Notes: generated by a model from the letters alone, not told the origin. Positions 26,490 through 35,345 are shown, numbered from the stretch's first letter. The stretch: DNA of 64,000 nt from Flagellimonas_B algarum (GCF_040513375.1 NZ_JBEVTG010000001.1:1499796-1563795); one strand, 5' to 3'. Numbers and translations: made by a program.

Positions 26490-27326
26490 ATGAAAAAAAA
26501 CGTATTGGTATTAGGTGGAACCGGAAAAACCGGAAAAAGAATCGTAGAACGTCTTGAGAAACTAGGCCACCATGTAAGGATCGGTTCCAGAAGCGCGCAC
26601 CCGGCATTCGACTGGGGCCAGCCTGCGGCTTGGCCGAAGGTACTTGAAGGGATCGAAAGCGTTTACATCACCTATCAACCTGACTTAGCTGTGCCAGGGG
26701 CAAAGGAAGCGGTAGCAGCGCTTACAAAAGTCGCCAAGGCACAAGGGGTTAAAAAATTGGTCCTGTTATCGGGCAAAGGTGAAGTTGAAGCGGAACGCTG
26801 TGAGCAAATCGTATTGGGATCAGGGATCGACAGCACCGTCATCCGGGCCAGTTGGTTCAATCAGAATTTTAGCGAAAGCTTTTTTCTGCCCCCGATACAA
26901 AGCGGGGTAGTTGCCCTACCTTTTTCCCATTTGGGAGCTCCCTATGTCGATGCCGATGATTTGGCCGATGTTGCGGTGAACTTGTTGCTGAATGAAGGCC
27001 ATCAAGGGCGGATTTATGAATTGACAGGTCCGCGCTTGTGGAACTTTGAAGAGATCGTTGCGGCGATTGCAACCGAAACGGGTCGCGATTTGAAGTTCGT
27101 TCCAATTAGTTTGCAGGCATTTGTCGAAGCCTTGACCGCGCAAGGCGTGCCGGCCGACGTGGTTTGGTTGATGGAATATCTTTTTACCGAGGTATTGGAC
27201 AATCCTTCGAACCAAGTCGTTACCCAAGATATCGAACGGCTATTGGGCCGGCCCCCTATCGATTTTCTGCAGTATGTCAAAACCACCGCCAAGACCGGTA
27301 TTTGGAATGCCGCTGTAGAAGCATAA
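26490..27326 (+). CDS. NmrA-like NAD(P)-binding protein
   Basis: A 278-residue Rossmann-fold protein beginning KNVLVLGGTGKTGKRIVERL, an NAD(P)-binding loop of the atypical SDR/NmrA class. The usual catalytic Tyr-Lys pair of classical SDRs is not evident, so it may be a reductase of another type or a redox sensor. ATG at 26490 places the nucleotide-binding strand at the N-terminus. A longer frame upstream overlaps the DUF1772 gene. Last gene of the AraC-controlled operon; a terminator follows. Confidence 0.85.
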   Translation: MKKNVLVLGGTGKTGKRIVERLEKLGHHVRIGSRSAHPAFDWGQPAAWPKVLEGIESVYITYQPDLAVPGAKEAVAALTKVAKAQGVKKLVLLSGKGEVEAERCEQIVLGSGIDSTVIRASWFNQNFSESFFLPPIQSGVVALPFSHLGAPYVDADDLADVAVNLLLNEGHQGRIYELTGPRLWNFEEIVAAIATETGRDLKFVPISLQAFVEALTAQGVPADVVWLMEYLFTEVLDNPSNQVVTQDIERLLGRPPIDFLQYVKTTAKTGIWNAAVEA

Positions 27327-27346
27327 ACCAACCATCCAGATGAAGG

Positions 27347-27378
27347 CACCCCTTCCGTTTTCGGTCGGGGTGTTTTTT
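27347..27378 (+). terminator. Rho-independent terminator after the NmrA-like gene
   Basis: CACCCC (27347-27352) pairs with GGGGTG (27367-27372), with inner CCG/CGG pairs, followed by a six-T run. It lies between the convergent NmrA-like and SolA-like genes. Confidence 0.7.
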
Positions 27379-27409
27379 GGTATAGACAGGGATGCGAAGA
27401 AGGTCCTTG

Positions 27410-28552
27410 TTAAAACCGATCGGCCTGTAAAAACCCAATTGGTAGTTCGGTACTTCCCCGACTTGCCAAATCGGCTACTATTTCGCCGATAACACTAGCG
27501 AATTTGAATCCATGTCCACTGAATCCGGTGGCGATCACTACTTTTTCATCATATCCGGGAATAAAATCAACGATAAAGTGCTCGTCTTGGGTTTTGGTGT
27601 ACAGGCAGGTCTTCATGACCAAGGTACGGTTATAGCCATCGGGCAAGAACGCATCCAAAAATTCGATCAAGGCGTTTTCATCTTGTGCCCGGGTCGATCG
27701 GTCGACCTTATCAGGGTCGGTAACCTCCCCACCAGGATGGTGCATACCCAATTTCAAACCCAAAGGCCCCCCGAATTGCCCAGCAGGGACAATGGGGAAT
27801 CCGTAAAAGTCACGATCGCCATTGCGGATCAACCAACACGGAAATACCGAATGATCGAAAACTGGCCATTTTTTCGGCTGTACCCAGGCCAATGGTTGTC
27901 TGGTGACACTCACTTTGGGGGCGAGGCCCGGGGCCAATTTTGCCGCCCAAGGGCCTGCGGTGATCACCAATTTATCGGCCGTGTACGTGCTGCGGTCCGT
28001 GGTAACGATGATGCTTTCTTCTTCACGGTACCAATGGACCACTTTTTCATTGGTTTTGATGACCGCACCATGGAACAGGGCTTGCTGTGCGTATAACAGG
28101 ATACAGCGTTCCGGTGTCAGGAAACCGGCATCCGGCTCTTCAAGACGTTCAAAATCATGGGGTAAGCGAAATTGAGGATATTTCTCGCTACAGGCTTGTG
28201 CACTGAGTTCGTTAATGGGGATGTCGTAGGCTTCGGAAGATGCTTTGACGGTTTGTAAAAACGAACTCCCAGGGGTGCCGAAATACACCATGCCCGATCT
28301 AAAGAATACCTGGGTGCCGGTCTCGGCTTCCAAGTCGGCCCAGTTTTGATAGGCCCTTTCCAAAAGGGGGACATAAACGGTGGCTTCCCCATAGGCCTTT
28401 CTTATGATGCGGGTCTGCCCAGCGTGCGATCCCCATGGATGGGTGATGTCGAACTGCTCTAACCCCAACACCTTATGCCCCTGTTTTGCCAAATGGTAAC
28501 AGGCCGATGAACCCATGCTGCCGACCCCGATGACGATTGCATCAAAATGCAT
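27410..28552 (-). CDS. SolA-like FAD-dependent N-methyl amino acid oxidase
   Basis: A 380-residue DAO-superfamily flavoprotein: FAD-binding AIVIGVGSMGSSACYHLAKQ at the N-terminus, the family segment HAGQTRIIRKAYGE, and KTCLYTKTQDEHF near residue 320, whose Cys matches the covalent flavin site of monomeric sarcosine oxidase and N-methyltryptophan oxidase. It likely oxidises an N-methyl amino acid, releasing formaldehyde and peroxide. ATG at 28552 is preferred over one seven codons upstream because the FAD-binding strand then starts at once. Stands alone. Confidence 0.85.
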   Translation of the reverse strand: MHFDAIVIGVGSMGSSACYHLAKQGHKVLGLEQFDITHPWGSHAGQTRIIRKAYGEATVYVPLLERAYQNWADLEAETGTQVFFRSGMVYFGTPGSSFLQTVKASSEAYDIPINELSAQACSEKYPQFRLPHDFERLEEPDAGFLTPERCILLYAQQALFHGAVIKTNEKVVHWYREEESIIVTTDRSTYTADKLVITAGPWAAKLAPGLAPKVSVTRQPLAWVQPKKWPVFDHSVFPCWLIRNGDRDFYGFPIVPAGQFGGPLGLKLGMHHPGGEVTDPDKVDRSTRAQDENALIEFLDAFLPDGYNRTLVMKTCLYTKTQDEHFIVDFIPGYDEKVVIATGFSGHGFKFASVIGEIVADLASRGSTELPIGFLQADRF

Positions 28553-28675
28553 GTCAGGTAAACGAGCCCCCATACTATTTCCTTGATGTTTGGACTAAAA
28601 ATAACCCTTTTCTTTTACAGCAATGGCTTAAGGGAAGGCTGTTTCTTGGACTTCGTATGGAAGACCGGAAATGAA

Positions 28676-28700
28676 AAAGGGCATCTTTTGGATGCCCTTT
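28676..28700 (-). terminator. Terminator after the 46-residue gene
   Basis: On the minus strand AAAGGGCATC, loop CAAAA, GATGCCCTTT and a T-run form a strong rho-independent terminator. It begins 15 bases after the stop of the small gene at 28716-28856, which supports that gene as the real end of the transcript. Confidence 0.85.
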
Positions 28701-28715
28701 GGCCGGGGATAGCTG

Positions 28716-28856
28716 TTATCGGTTACAGGAAAGACAGATCTGGCGATCCGAGTAACCGCTTTTTTTGGTATTCTCTTTCGGGCGCTCGGGATCAGTTGCC
28801 TGAATGGCGTACCATCCAAAGAAAAAAGGTCTCTTGTATGTGGTTCTTGATTTCAT
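28716..28856 (-). CDS. 46-residue small protein with CxxC
   Basis: An intact frame from ATG 28856 to TAA 28716 encodes a basic, hydrophilic 46-residue protein starting MKSRTTYKRPFFFGWYAI and ending with a CLSCNR tail. I do not recognise the family. It begins 41 bases after the stop of the MddA-like gene on the same strand and ends 15 bases before a strong terminator, so it is well placed as the second gene of that transcript. The CxxC could bind metal or be redox-active, but there is no direct evidence. Confidence 0.6.
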   Translation of the reverse strand: MKSRTTYKRPFFFGWYAIQATDPERPKENTKKSGYSDRQICLSCNR

Positions 28857-28897
28857 GTTTTGATTGATTAGATCGTTTTTTGATGATATTATTGTTC

Positions 28898-29671
28898 TTA
28901 GACACCTTTTGGCAGGGTCGATTTTCTAGCAGTACCTTTCTTGAATTTCGTAAAAGGTACCAGCATCGGTTTTTTAGCTTGATAGGCCTTGTAGGTATCA
29001 CCGAACTCGTCGACCAGGTCTTTCTCTTCGAACAAGGTGCCGATGATGACATAGGCCGTAATGGCTATCGCAAAGACCAAATGGGTTACCGTCATGGTCG
29101 GTGTGGCCCACATACCCAAGAGCATTCCGAAGTACAGCGGATGCCTGACGTAATCGTAGAATAAGGTAATCCTAAACTGCAATTGGGTATAGGGTTTCCC
29201 CATTAACTCCAAAAAGGTCTGGCGTAGGCCGAACAGGTCGAAATGGTTGATCAAGAACGAGCTGATGAACAAAATCGCCCAACCGACGAAGAAAAGCACG
29301 TAAATAAGGGTATACCAAATACTATCCGGTGCAATTGCCCATAGCTGCCCGCCGATCGGTTGCCAGTTGTACACCAAATTGAACAGGAGGATACCCGAGA
29401 TCAAAACGAAGGTGCTGCGTTCAATGGGTTTCGGAAAATACCGGTAAAAAAGGGACTTGAACCATTTCCTGGCCATGATGCTGTGTTGTACACCGAATAG
29501 GGCGATCAATAGGAAATTGTTCATCAATGCCCAGATTACGGACATTTTGGGTTCTTGGTCGATTCCGATTTCAGGAATCAGGTTGCCCACTGATGCGATC
29601 CAAAACAAGATGGAACCGAAGGCGATCAAATAAGCCACGATCGAATACGTGAACATTACAATTTTTCTCAT
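28898..29671 (-). CDS. mddA: NnrU/MddA-like membrane methyltransferase
   Basis: A 257-residue protein with about six membrane helices and the features of the MddA subgroup of NnrU/isoprenylcysteine-methyltransferase-like enzymes: LINHFDLFGLRQTF, DYVRHPLYFGMLLGMWATP and FEEKDLVDEFGDTYKAY. MddA methylates methanethiol to dimethyl sulfide using SAM. NnrU-type proteins are related, so the substrate assignment is moderate. The gene is preceded by a -7 element and two direct repeats and followed by a 46-residue gene and a terminator. The tail is basic (KKGTARKSTLPKG). Confidence 0.72.
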   Translation of the reverse strand: MRKIVMFTYSIVAYLIAFGSILFWIASVGNLIPEIGIDQEPKMSVIWALMNNFLLIALFGVQHSIMARKWFKSLFYRYFPKPIERSTFVLISGILLFNLVYNWQPIGGQLWAIAPDSIWYTLIYVLFFVGWAILFISSFLINHFDLFGLRQTFLELMGKPYTQLQFRITLFYDYVRHPLYFGMLLGMWATPTMTVTHLVFAIAITAYVIIGTLFEEKDLVDEFGDTYKAYQAKKPMLVPFTKFKKGTARKSTLPKGV

Positions 29672-29695
29672 GATGTTGTGATTTTAAATTCAGGG

Positions 29696-29703
29696 CAAAC
29701 CTA
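29696..29703 (-). promoter_or_regulatory. -7 element of the MddA-like gene
   Basis: TAGGTTTG on the minus strand matches TAnnTTTG, giving a leader of about 18 bases. No TTTG occurs 19-20 bp upstream, so the promoter probably needs an activator; the direct repeats at 29736-29786 are suitably placed. Confidence 0.55.
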
Positions 29704-29735
29704 GGCGGTAAGTCAGGTTCCTTCAGTATATAGAA

Positions 29736-29786
29736 GGTTTACAAAAGGGTTACCATCAGGAAGGATGGGGTTTACAAATGGGTTAC
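29736..29786. repeat. Pair of 18-bp direct repeats, period 33 bp
   Basis: GGTTTACAAAAGGGTTAC (29736-29753) and GGTTTACAAATGGGTTAC (29769-29786) differ at one position and are 33 bp apart, about three helical turns. They lie upstream of the weak promoter of the MddA-like gene, centred roughly 55 and 88 bp before the expected start. A likely activator site. Confidence 0.65.
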
Positions 29787-29840
29787 AAACGCTATTTTTA
29801 GCGCGGTAAAGTGCTTAAAATCAAACTATTGCAAAATTCG

Positions 29841-31604
29841 CTAGAAGTTGCGTAAAAATGTTGTTAAATCGTCTTCGGGACTTAGGTTGAGCTTCTTTCT
29901 TAGTCGATTTCGACTCATTTTCACCGATGCTGGATTGATGTTTTGAAGGGTGGCGATCTGTTTGGTGTTGAGGTCCAATTTAATAAACGAGCAGAGACGA
30001 ACCTCGGTTTTCGTCAAGCCTTCGAACTGTTCGTTCAAACGCGCATAAAACGAACTGCTGAGTTCATCGATTTTATGGTGAAAGGCATCGCTGTCTTTAT
30101 TGACCCAGATCTTGTTCTTGATGTCAGCTTCAAGAAGTTCCAATTCCTTAACACGTTTTCGCCCGGTGGCCGCCTTCAGCGTATTCAACCGTTCACCCAA
30201 TGATTCGGCCCATTCTTGATTGTTCGAAATGTTGACCGCCATAGTCGTCAGGTCTTTTTTCTTGTATTCGATCTCGGTATTCAAAAGACGGTTCTCTACC
30301 TTCTTTAATTTCAGGTTCTGCCGGTATTTGTAATAGAGAAAGGTCATGAACCCGATGACTCCCAAACTGACCATTAATAAAAGATAGAATTTGGTGTTCT
30401 GCTTGTTCAGCTGACGTTCATAGGCAACCTTTTGCTCGGTTTGTTGTTTATGGAACTGGATGCTATCAGCCAGTTGTTGCTTTTCAAATTCGTAGGTCAT
30501 CTCGGCCCGCGTCATTTCTTGGCTACGTTCAATGTTGAACAAGGAGTCTTTTAGGGTCGCGAATCGTTGGTTGTATGACAATGACCTACGGTAGTCGCCA
30601 AGGCCCTCATACGCCCTACCCAAGCAGTTACATGCCATTTTTTGCGAATTGATGGCACCTGAGTTCACGGCCATGTCCAATCCTTTTTGGCAATCGATAC
30701 GGGCTTCCACAAAACGCCCCATGGCCAAGAAGTTGTTCCCTCGGTAGATGTAGGCCGAGGTCAGGCCATCGTCATCTTTCATCACCTTTTTGATCTGTAA
30801 ACCTTTATTCATGAATTCCAAGGCCTTATCGAAATCCCCCAATTGTGAATATTGGGCACCGAGGTTACTGTAGCCACGAGACTCTGATTTCAAATCACCC
30901 AGCTCCAGCGATAGGGCCACACTTTTTTCGAAATCATCGATAGCCTGTTTGACGTTCCCCAACTGCGCCTGGATCAATCCGATATTGTTGTAGACCAATT
31001 GCAAGCTGTTCTTCATACCCAGCGACTCCTTGATTTCAAGGCTTCTTTGGTAATACCCCAAGGCACGTTTTAAGTTTTTCCAGTCGGAATGCACATTTCC
31101 CAAATTGTTCAAGGCCCGCGAAATGGTGATCTTATCTTCTAAGGCCTCAGCCTGTTTCAAAGATTGTAGGAGGTAATCCTGTGCCTGCGGATAGTTGCCC
31201 AATTCGTAATATACCGTTCCGATATTGCCCAAAATAATGGCGACCTCTTTTTTCAGGCCAAGGGCTTTGACCATGTCATGGTTGCGGAAAAAGTATTCAT
31301 GCGCCTTTTGGTATTGCCCTTGTTCGGCATGGGTTATACCGATCCATTTTAAGGTTTTGGCTTCCCAGGCTTTGTTTCCGACCTGCTCGGCGAAATTCAA
31401 TACGTCATGACCGGTTTGTCTTGAGGTTTCCGCACTGGCACCTAATTGCGCTTGCGCCAAGGTGATTCCGTAATGGAAGCGTATCGAATCGGATAGCTGG
31501 GTATTTCCAAAACCGTTTTGCAAGCTATCGAGCCTTTTGTTTTGCCCATGAACCCCGAAAGGAATCAAGAGCAGTAGGGCGCCTATGTAGTACAAAGCCT
31601 TCAC
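29841..31604 (-). CDS. Membrane-tethered TPR protein with LuxR-type HTH
   Basis: A 587-residue protein: signal peptide (about 1-20), an extracytoplasmic array of tetratricopeptide repeats (about 35-350; e.g. GNIGTVYYELGNYPQAQDY), one membrane helix (about 405-425), a coiled-coil stretch and a C-terminal winged or LuxR-like helix-turn-helix (LTKTEVRLCSFIKLDLNTKQ, INPASVKMSRNRLRKK). This layout, widespread in Bacteroidota, suggests a one-piece sensor whose DNA-binding end is in the cytoplasm. Its neighbour downstream is the MddA-like gene with the 18-bp direct repeats, a possible target. Confidence 0.82.
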   Translation of the reverse strand: MKALYYIGALLLLIPFGVHGQNKRLDSLQNGFGNTQLSDSIRFHYGITLAQAQLGASAETSRQTGHDVLNFAEQVGNKAWEAKTLKWIGITHAEQGQYQKAHEYFFRNHDMVKALGLKKEVAIILGNIGTVYYELGNYPQAQDYLLQSLKQAEALEDKITISRALNNLGNVHSDWKNLKRALGYYQRSLEIKESLGMKNSLQLVYNNIGLIQAQLGNVKQAIDDFEKSVALSLELGDLKSESRGYSNLGAQYSQLGDFDKALEFMNKGLQIKKVMKDDDGLTSAYIYRGNNFLAMGRFVEARIDCQKGLDMAVNSGAINSQKMACNCLGRAYEGLGDYRRSLSYNQRFATLKDSLFNIERSQEMTRAEMTYEFEKQQLADSIQFHKQQTEQKVAYERQLNKQNTKFYLLLMVSLGVIGFMTFLYYKYRQNLKLKKVENRLLNTEIEYKKKDLTTMAVNISNNQEWAESLGERLNTLKAATGRKRVKELELLEADIKNKIWVNKDSDAFHHKIDELSSSFYARLNEQFEGLTKTEVRLCSFIKLDLNTKQIATLQNINPASVKMSRNRLRKKLNLSPEDDLTTFLRNF

Positions 31605-31711
31605 CGGTCGGTTGATTTACCTCCTAAATTAAGGATTCTTACCCAAAGCTGAACGTTAGACAAGATCCAACTCCCGTGCGTAAGGTCAGTGCGAGACTAT
31701 TGCATCACACC

Positions 31712-32629
31712 TTAGGAAAAGGTGACCAATATATTGCCCTTTTTACGCCCCGAATCCACATAGTGATGGGCCTTGACGATATCATTGAGATCGAACTCCC
31801 GGTCAATGTAAGAGGTCAGTTTCCCGGATTGGTAAAGGGCGATTACTGTTTTCAATTGTGCGGATTTCTCTTGGGTGATCATGTTTACCGAAACGAAGTT
31901 CCCTTCGGGTCGCAACACTTTTTTCGCCAATTTTTTGGAAGTTTTGCCAACGGCGTCAAAGATGACATCATAAGCTGTCTCCCCTTTATGGTACTTGGTT
32001 TCCGTATAATCGATTACATGATCCGCCCCTAGGGACTTTACCATATCGAAATTAGGTCGACTGCAAACAGCTGTAACCTTGGCCCCTGAATTTTTGCCCA
32101 ATTGAACGGCATAGCTGCCGACACTTCCCGAGGCTCCATAGACCAAAAGGTTTTGGTCTTTGGCAAGGCCTGCCTTATCCAAAAGAAAAAACGCGGTCAT
32201 CGCCCCGATAGGAAGGGCGGCGATCTCTTTTTGGGCCATCGCCGCAGGGATCACTTCAAGAACCCCGTGTTTCCATGTTTGGGGTACGCAGACGTATTCG
32301 GCATGTGCTCCGGTCGGTAGCATGGTCGTGGTACCCAAGACATGATCGCCGGTCCGTATCGAAGTCACGCGATTCCCGATCGCTTCGATCCTGCCGACGA
32401 ATTCATGGCCGAGGATTTGTTTTTTGGGTTTGAACAAGCCGAATAACAATCGGGCCGGTAACCAAAACAAAGGAGGAAAATCGGAAGCCCTTAATCGGCA
32501 ATCCCCTGATGTGACCGTGGTGGCCAAGACTTTGACCAGAACTTCATCGGGTTTGGGTCGGGGCTTGTCCATGTCGGTGATCTTGACCACTTCGGGAGCT
32601 CCATATGAAGTATATCGTGCCGCTTTCAT
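31712..32629 (-). CDS. NAD(P)-dependent zinc-free alcohol dehydrogenase-like oxidoreductase
   Basis: A 305-residue medium-chain dehydrogenase/reductase: N-terminal GroES-like fold (LGHEFVGRIEAIGNRV) and Rossmann domain with YGASGSVGSYAVQLGKNSGAKVT. Structural zinc Cys residues are absent, which places it with quinone oxidoreductase-like members that act on quinones or alpha,beta-unsaturated carbonyls. Substrate unknown. Same strand as the TPR regulator and the hydrolase but with gaps of 107 and 37 bases, so operon membership is uncertain. Confidence 0.85.
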   Translation of the reverse strand: MKAARYTSYGAPEVVKITDMDKPRPKPDEVLVKVLATTVTSGDCRLRASDFPPLFWLPARLLFGLFKPKKQILGHEFVGRIEAIGNRVTSIRTGDHVLGTTTMLPTGAHAEYVCVPQTWKHGVLEVIPAAMAQKEIAALPIGAMTAFFLLDKAGLAKDQNLLVYGASGSVGSYAVQLGKNSGAKVTAVCSRPNFDMVKSLGADHVIDYTETKYHKGETAYDVIFDAVGKTSKKLAKKVLRPEGNFVSVNMITQEKSAQLKTVIALYQSGKLTSYIDREFDLNDIVKAHHYVDSGRKKGNILVTFS

Positions 32630-32666
32630 TGCTACCTTAAAGGTACGAAGGAATCACAGTTTCCGG

Positions 32667-33710
32667 TTAAGGGTCCAAGCCTTCCAACCAATTTTTCATG
32701 GCGTCTAAATACCCTTCGGGTCGGATGTAGGGCAGCTCGTTGTCTTGGAACTCGAAAAAGCCTCCGGTTTCGCAAATGAAAAGGTTGTGGTTGGCTTCCG
32801 GATAGGTGATCAAGGTCAATTTTCCTTGGGGTCCGAGGGTCTCTTCGTAAATCCTTTTCGTCCTTCGCCATTCCACGTTTTTGTCCTTTCCCCCAAAAAT
32901 CGCCAAAACCGGGCATTCGATTTGTGATAGGGTACTTTCGAAATCGGCGAGGTAGATCTGTTGCCCCGTGACCGGATCAAACGCTTCGTTCATAAAGCGG
33001 GGTTGGTACGCTTCATAGTCTGACTTGGTGGTTTCGCGATAGTTATTGAAACGTTTTAAAAAAGAGGTCTTTCGGAGGTTTTGGGTCGCGGCCTGGGCCG
33101 CCTCAAAACTACCCCCGGAGTGCACGATCCTATTGCCTTCGGCCCATTCTTCGACGATTAGATCTACCGAATCTTTCGGCATACCCCCAAGTAAAAGATT
33201 TTCTTGCAAGAGATAATTGAAGTTTTCTCGAGCGTATACCCCGGAAACCGAAATCCAAAATTTGATATCCTTTCGGGTATTGATGACCAGTGGGTTGATC
33301 CAACCGGCTCGGCTGATACCCCAAAGCCCGATCGTATGGGCACCAGCGATATCTTTGGTTTTAAGCGCTTGTATAGCCGCGAGTACTTCCTCGGCACTGT
33401 TTCGTACTGGTTGGTTGTAGTCGAAGGTACCTTCACTTTTCCCACATCCTTGTTTGTCATACATATAAGTCGCGTATCCAGCTTGGGTAAGGGCTTGGCG
33501 AACATCACCATGCCAGTTTTGGGCTACGGCATTCGTGCGGCCAGAACCGTGTACGACCAAGACCACCCCTTTTGGCGGTTGCTCGGGTTGTGTCAACACC
33601 CCGTGTAGGGTCTGGTTTTCGAATTCGAAACTGAACTCGCTGATTTTTTGCTGTGCATAGGTCAAAGACCAAGCCGCGAACATACCGATACAAAGTAGTT
33701 TTTTCATCAT
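32667..33710 (-). CDS. Exported alpha/beta hydrolase
   Basis: A 347-residue protein with a signal peptide (about 1-19) and one alpha/beta hydrolase domain: oxyanion region VVLVVHGSGRTNA, YDKQGCGKSEG, nucleophile elbow GISRAG, acid in FGGKDKN and catalytic His in EANHNLF. Related to dienelactone-hydrolase-like or acyl-peptide esterases. Periplasmic or secreted. It starts 37 bases before the dehydrogenase gene on the same strand. Substrate unknown. Confidence 0.85.
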   Translation of the reverse strand: MMKKLLCIGMFAAWSLTYAQQKISEFSFEFENQTLHGVLTQPEQPPKGVVLVVHGSGRTNAVAQNWHGDVRQALTQAGYATYMYDKQGCGKSEGTFDYNQPVRNSAEEVLAAIQALKTKDIAGAHTIGLWGISRAGWINPLVINTRKDIKFWISVSGVYARENFNYLLQENLLLGGMPKDSVDLIVEEWAEGNRIVHSGGSFEAAQAATQNLRKTSFLKRFNNYRETTKSDYEAYQPRFMNEAFDPVTGQQIYLADFESTLSQIECPVLAIFGGKDKNVEWRRTKRIYEETLGPQGKLTLITYPEANHNLFICETGGFFEFQDNELPYIRPEGYLDAMKNWLEGLDP

Positions 33711-33846
33711 AGGAGGGCACTCGATTTCCTTAAGGAGAGGTATTTATGCCAAACGTTACAGTAGGGCCTTATTTTTCAAGAAGAGTTGTTTTTTTGATTG
33801 TATTGGCACAACATTTCAAAGGCTTTTCAGCTTAAGGGCTTCCTTC

Positions 33847-34233
33847 TTACCTTCGATACGTTTCCGTGAAACAATCGGCACAGTCACCGATCAACACCAG
33901 TTGATCCCCTTCCCAAGCGATGATGCTACGAAAGCCATTTTCCTGGACCACCATTTCCCTGGGTTCGTTATACAGCTGCGATTCTTGGGTGCTGATGAAA
34001 TAGTCGACAGTCGCGGTCAACACTCCATTGCGATAGGTACGGATGGTTGTGGAACTGATCTCAAGACGTCGTGTACTACCTGTACTTTCCGGTGTTTCGG
34101 TTTGTCCGGCGATACCCCCTGAAGAACCGACCCATTGCCAGCTGCCGAGGATGCTTTGTGTTTGGGCTTCGTCAGTTTCATCGGAGCATGCGATCAGACA
34201 TAAGAACAAAAAGGCGGGAAGTACACGTTTCAT
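33847..34233 (-). CDS. Small lipocalin-like lipoprotein
   Basis: A 128-residue protein with a lipobox (CLIAC) after a short signal peptide and a mature part opening ILGSWQWVGSSGG, like lipocalin-type small lipoproteins of Bacteroidota. A CADC pair near the C-terminus could form a disulfide. Function unknown. It stands alone between the hydrolase and SH3 protein genes. Confidence 0.7.
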   Translation of the reverse strand: MKRVLPAFLFLCLIACSDETDEAQTQSILGSWQWVGSSGGIAGQTETPESTGSTRRLEISSTTIRTYRNGVLTATVDYFISTQESQLYNEPREMVVQENGFRSIIAWEGDQLVLIGDCADCFTETYRR

Positions 34234-34334
34234 ATTGGTGGTTTTGGATAAGGTACGGCTTTGGCGTTTTCGTTGCGTTTGAGGTTGGGAAACCCTCGTA
34301 AAGTCGTATGCTTATTGCGACAGGGCATAAAAAA

Positions 34335-34353
34335 ACCGGGGTAAGACCCCGGT
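34335..34353 (-). terminator. Terminator after the SH3 protein gene
   Basis: ACCGGGG-TCTTA-CCCCGGT on the minus strand with a long T-run after it: a strong rho-independent terminator 18 bases past the stop of the SH3 protein. Confidence 0.85.
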
Positions 34354-34371
34354 GTTCTTTGCAATTGCTTC

Positions 34372-35178
34372 CTAGCGGTTTTGGGCCAGATCCAAACCCT
34401 GTGGGGTCCAAATCAATTCTTTGGTTTCCACACTGGTTTTTTTCCAATTCGCCGCTTCGTCGAAGTACTCGCCCACCTCCTTTTTATACCGGATCTTACC
34501 GGCGACCCCATGGGCATCATCCGGAAAAATAAAGGCTTCCGAAATAAAGTAGGCTCCGGCATCATGTACTTGTGAAAGTCGAGCCACCGTGTGTAGACGC
34601 CCTTGCTGCTGGAACAAGTAAATTCCGCCGCCTTCAACGCCACAGGCGTCCGCCACATAATCGACCCACACCATACCGTCGATACCCGTCAACCCTTTGG
34701 TGCCCAACATGTTCAAGTAAAATTGATCATTGCCCAATCGAATGGCTTTCTCCGAAAAACCGCCTTCAGCTTTTAACGACCGAATCACCAATTGGGAAAC
34801 CCCTCCGACTTGGGCCCGGCCGAAGAAATGATCGATACCGTTGATGGTCAGCTTCTCCAACGCCAAGAGACCCCCGAGTACATAGCCTTCGGTGCCTTTG
34901 TAATCGACCTTGTAGTAGTGGTGGTCCATGCCTTTGTATCGCCATGAATTGTCATGCCGTTCGATAACCGACATATGGGAACCGATCGATAAGGTCTTCA
35001 ATACCTTGGCATCGGTAGTCGGTGATTCCCGAAGTTGGACCTGATCCCCAAAAAGATAAACGATTTGCCCGGGTTCAAACCCACATTCGTCTTCAAGACA
35101 ATGCAATTTGTTTTGGGCATTCGCGAACAAACAGATGGCTAGTAAGGTAAGGATGGATAACATCTGTTTTGTTTTCAT
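34372..35178 (-). CDS. Exported SH3-like domain protein
   Basis: A 268-residue protein with a signal peptide (about 1-21) and a bacterial SH3-like domain (about 35-110; QVQLRESPTTDAKVLKTL, SWRYKGMDHHYYKVDYKGTEGYVLGGLL). The C-terminal part is not assigned. SH3b domains usually bind cell-wall or peptide ligands. No partner gene is evident. A terminator follows directly. Confidence 0.75.
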   Translation of the reverse strand: MKTKQMLSILTLLAICLFANAQNKLHCLEDECGFEPGQIVYLFGDQVQLRESPTTDAKVLKTLSIGSHMSVIERHDNSWRYKGMDHHYYKVDYKGTEGYVLGGLLALEKLTINGIDHFFGRAQVGGVSQLVIRSLKAEGGFSEKAIRLGNDQFYLNMLGTKGLTGIDGMVWVDYVADACGVEGGGIYLFQQQGRLHTVARLSQVHDAGAYFISEAFIFPDDAHGVAGKIRYKKEVGEYFDEAANWKKTSVETKELIWTPQGLDLAQNR

Positions 35179-35345
35179 CGATTTTGAATTAAATGATTAA
35201 AGAACTTTATATACCTACTTCACTATCACCGGCCTTGGTTGTTCCTATCGATGAAAACCCCTAATTATCCGTTGTACTACATCAATTACGAAATCCTTAA
35301 CAGAAGTATCCTCCGTTGCTATAGCAGCGAAAAAGTAAAGATGAT

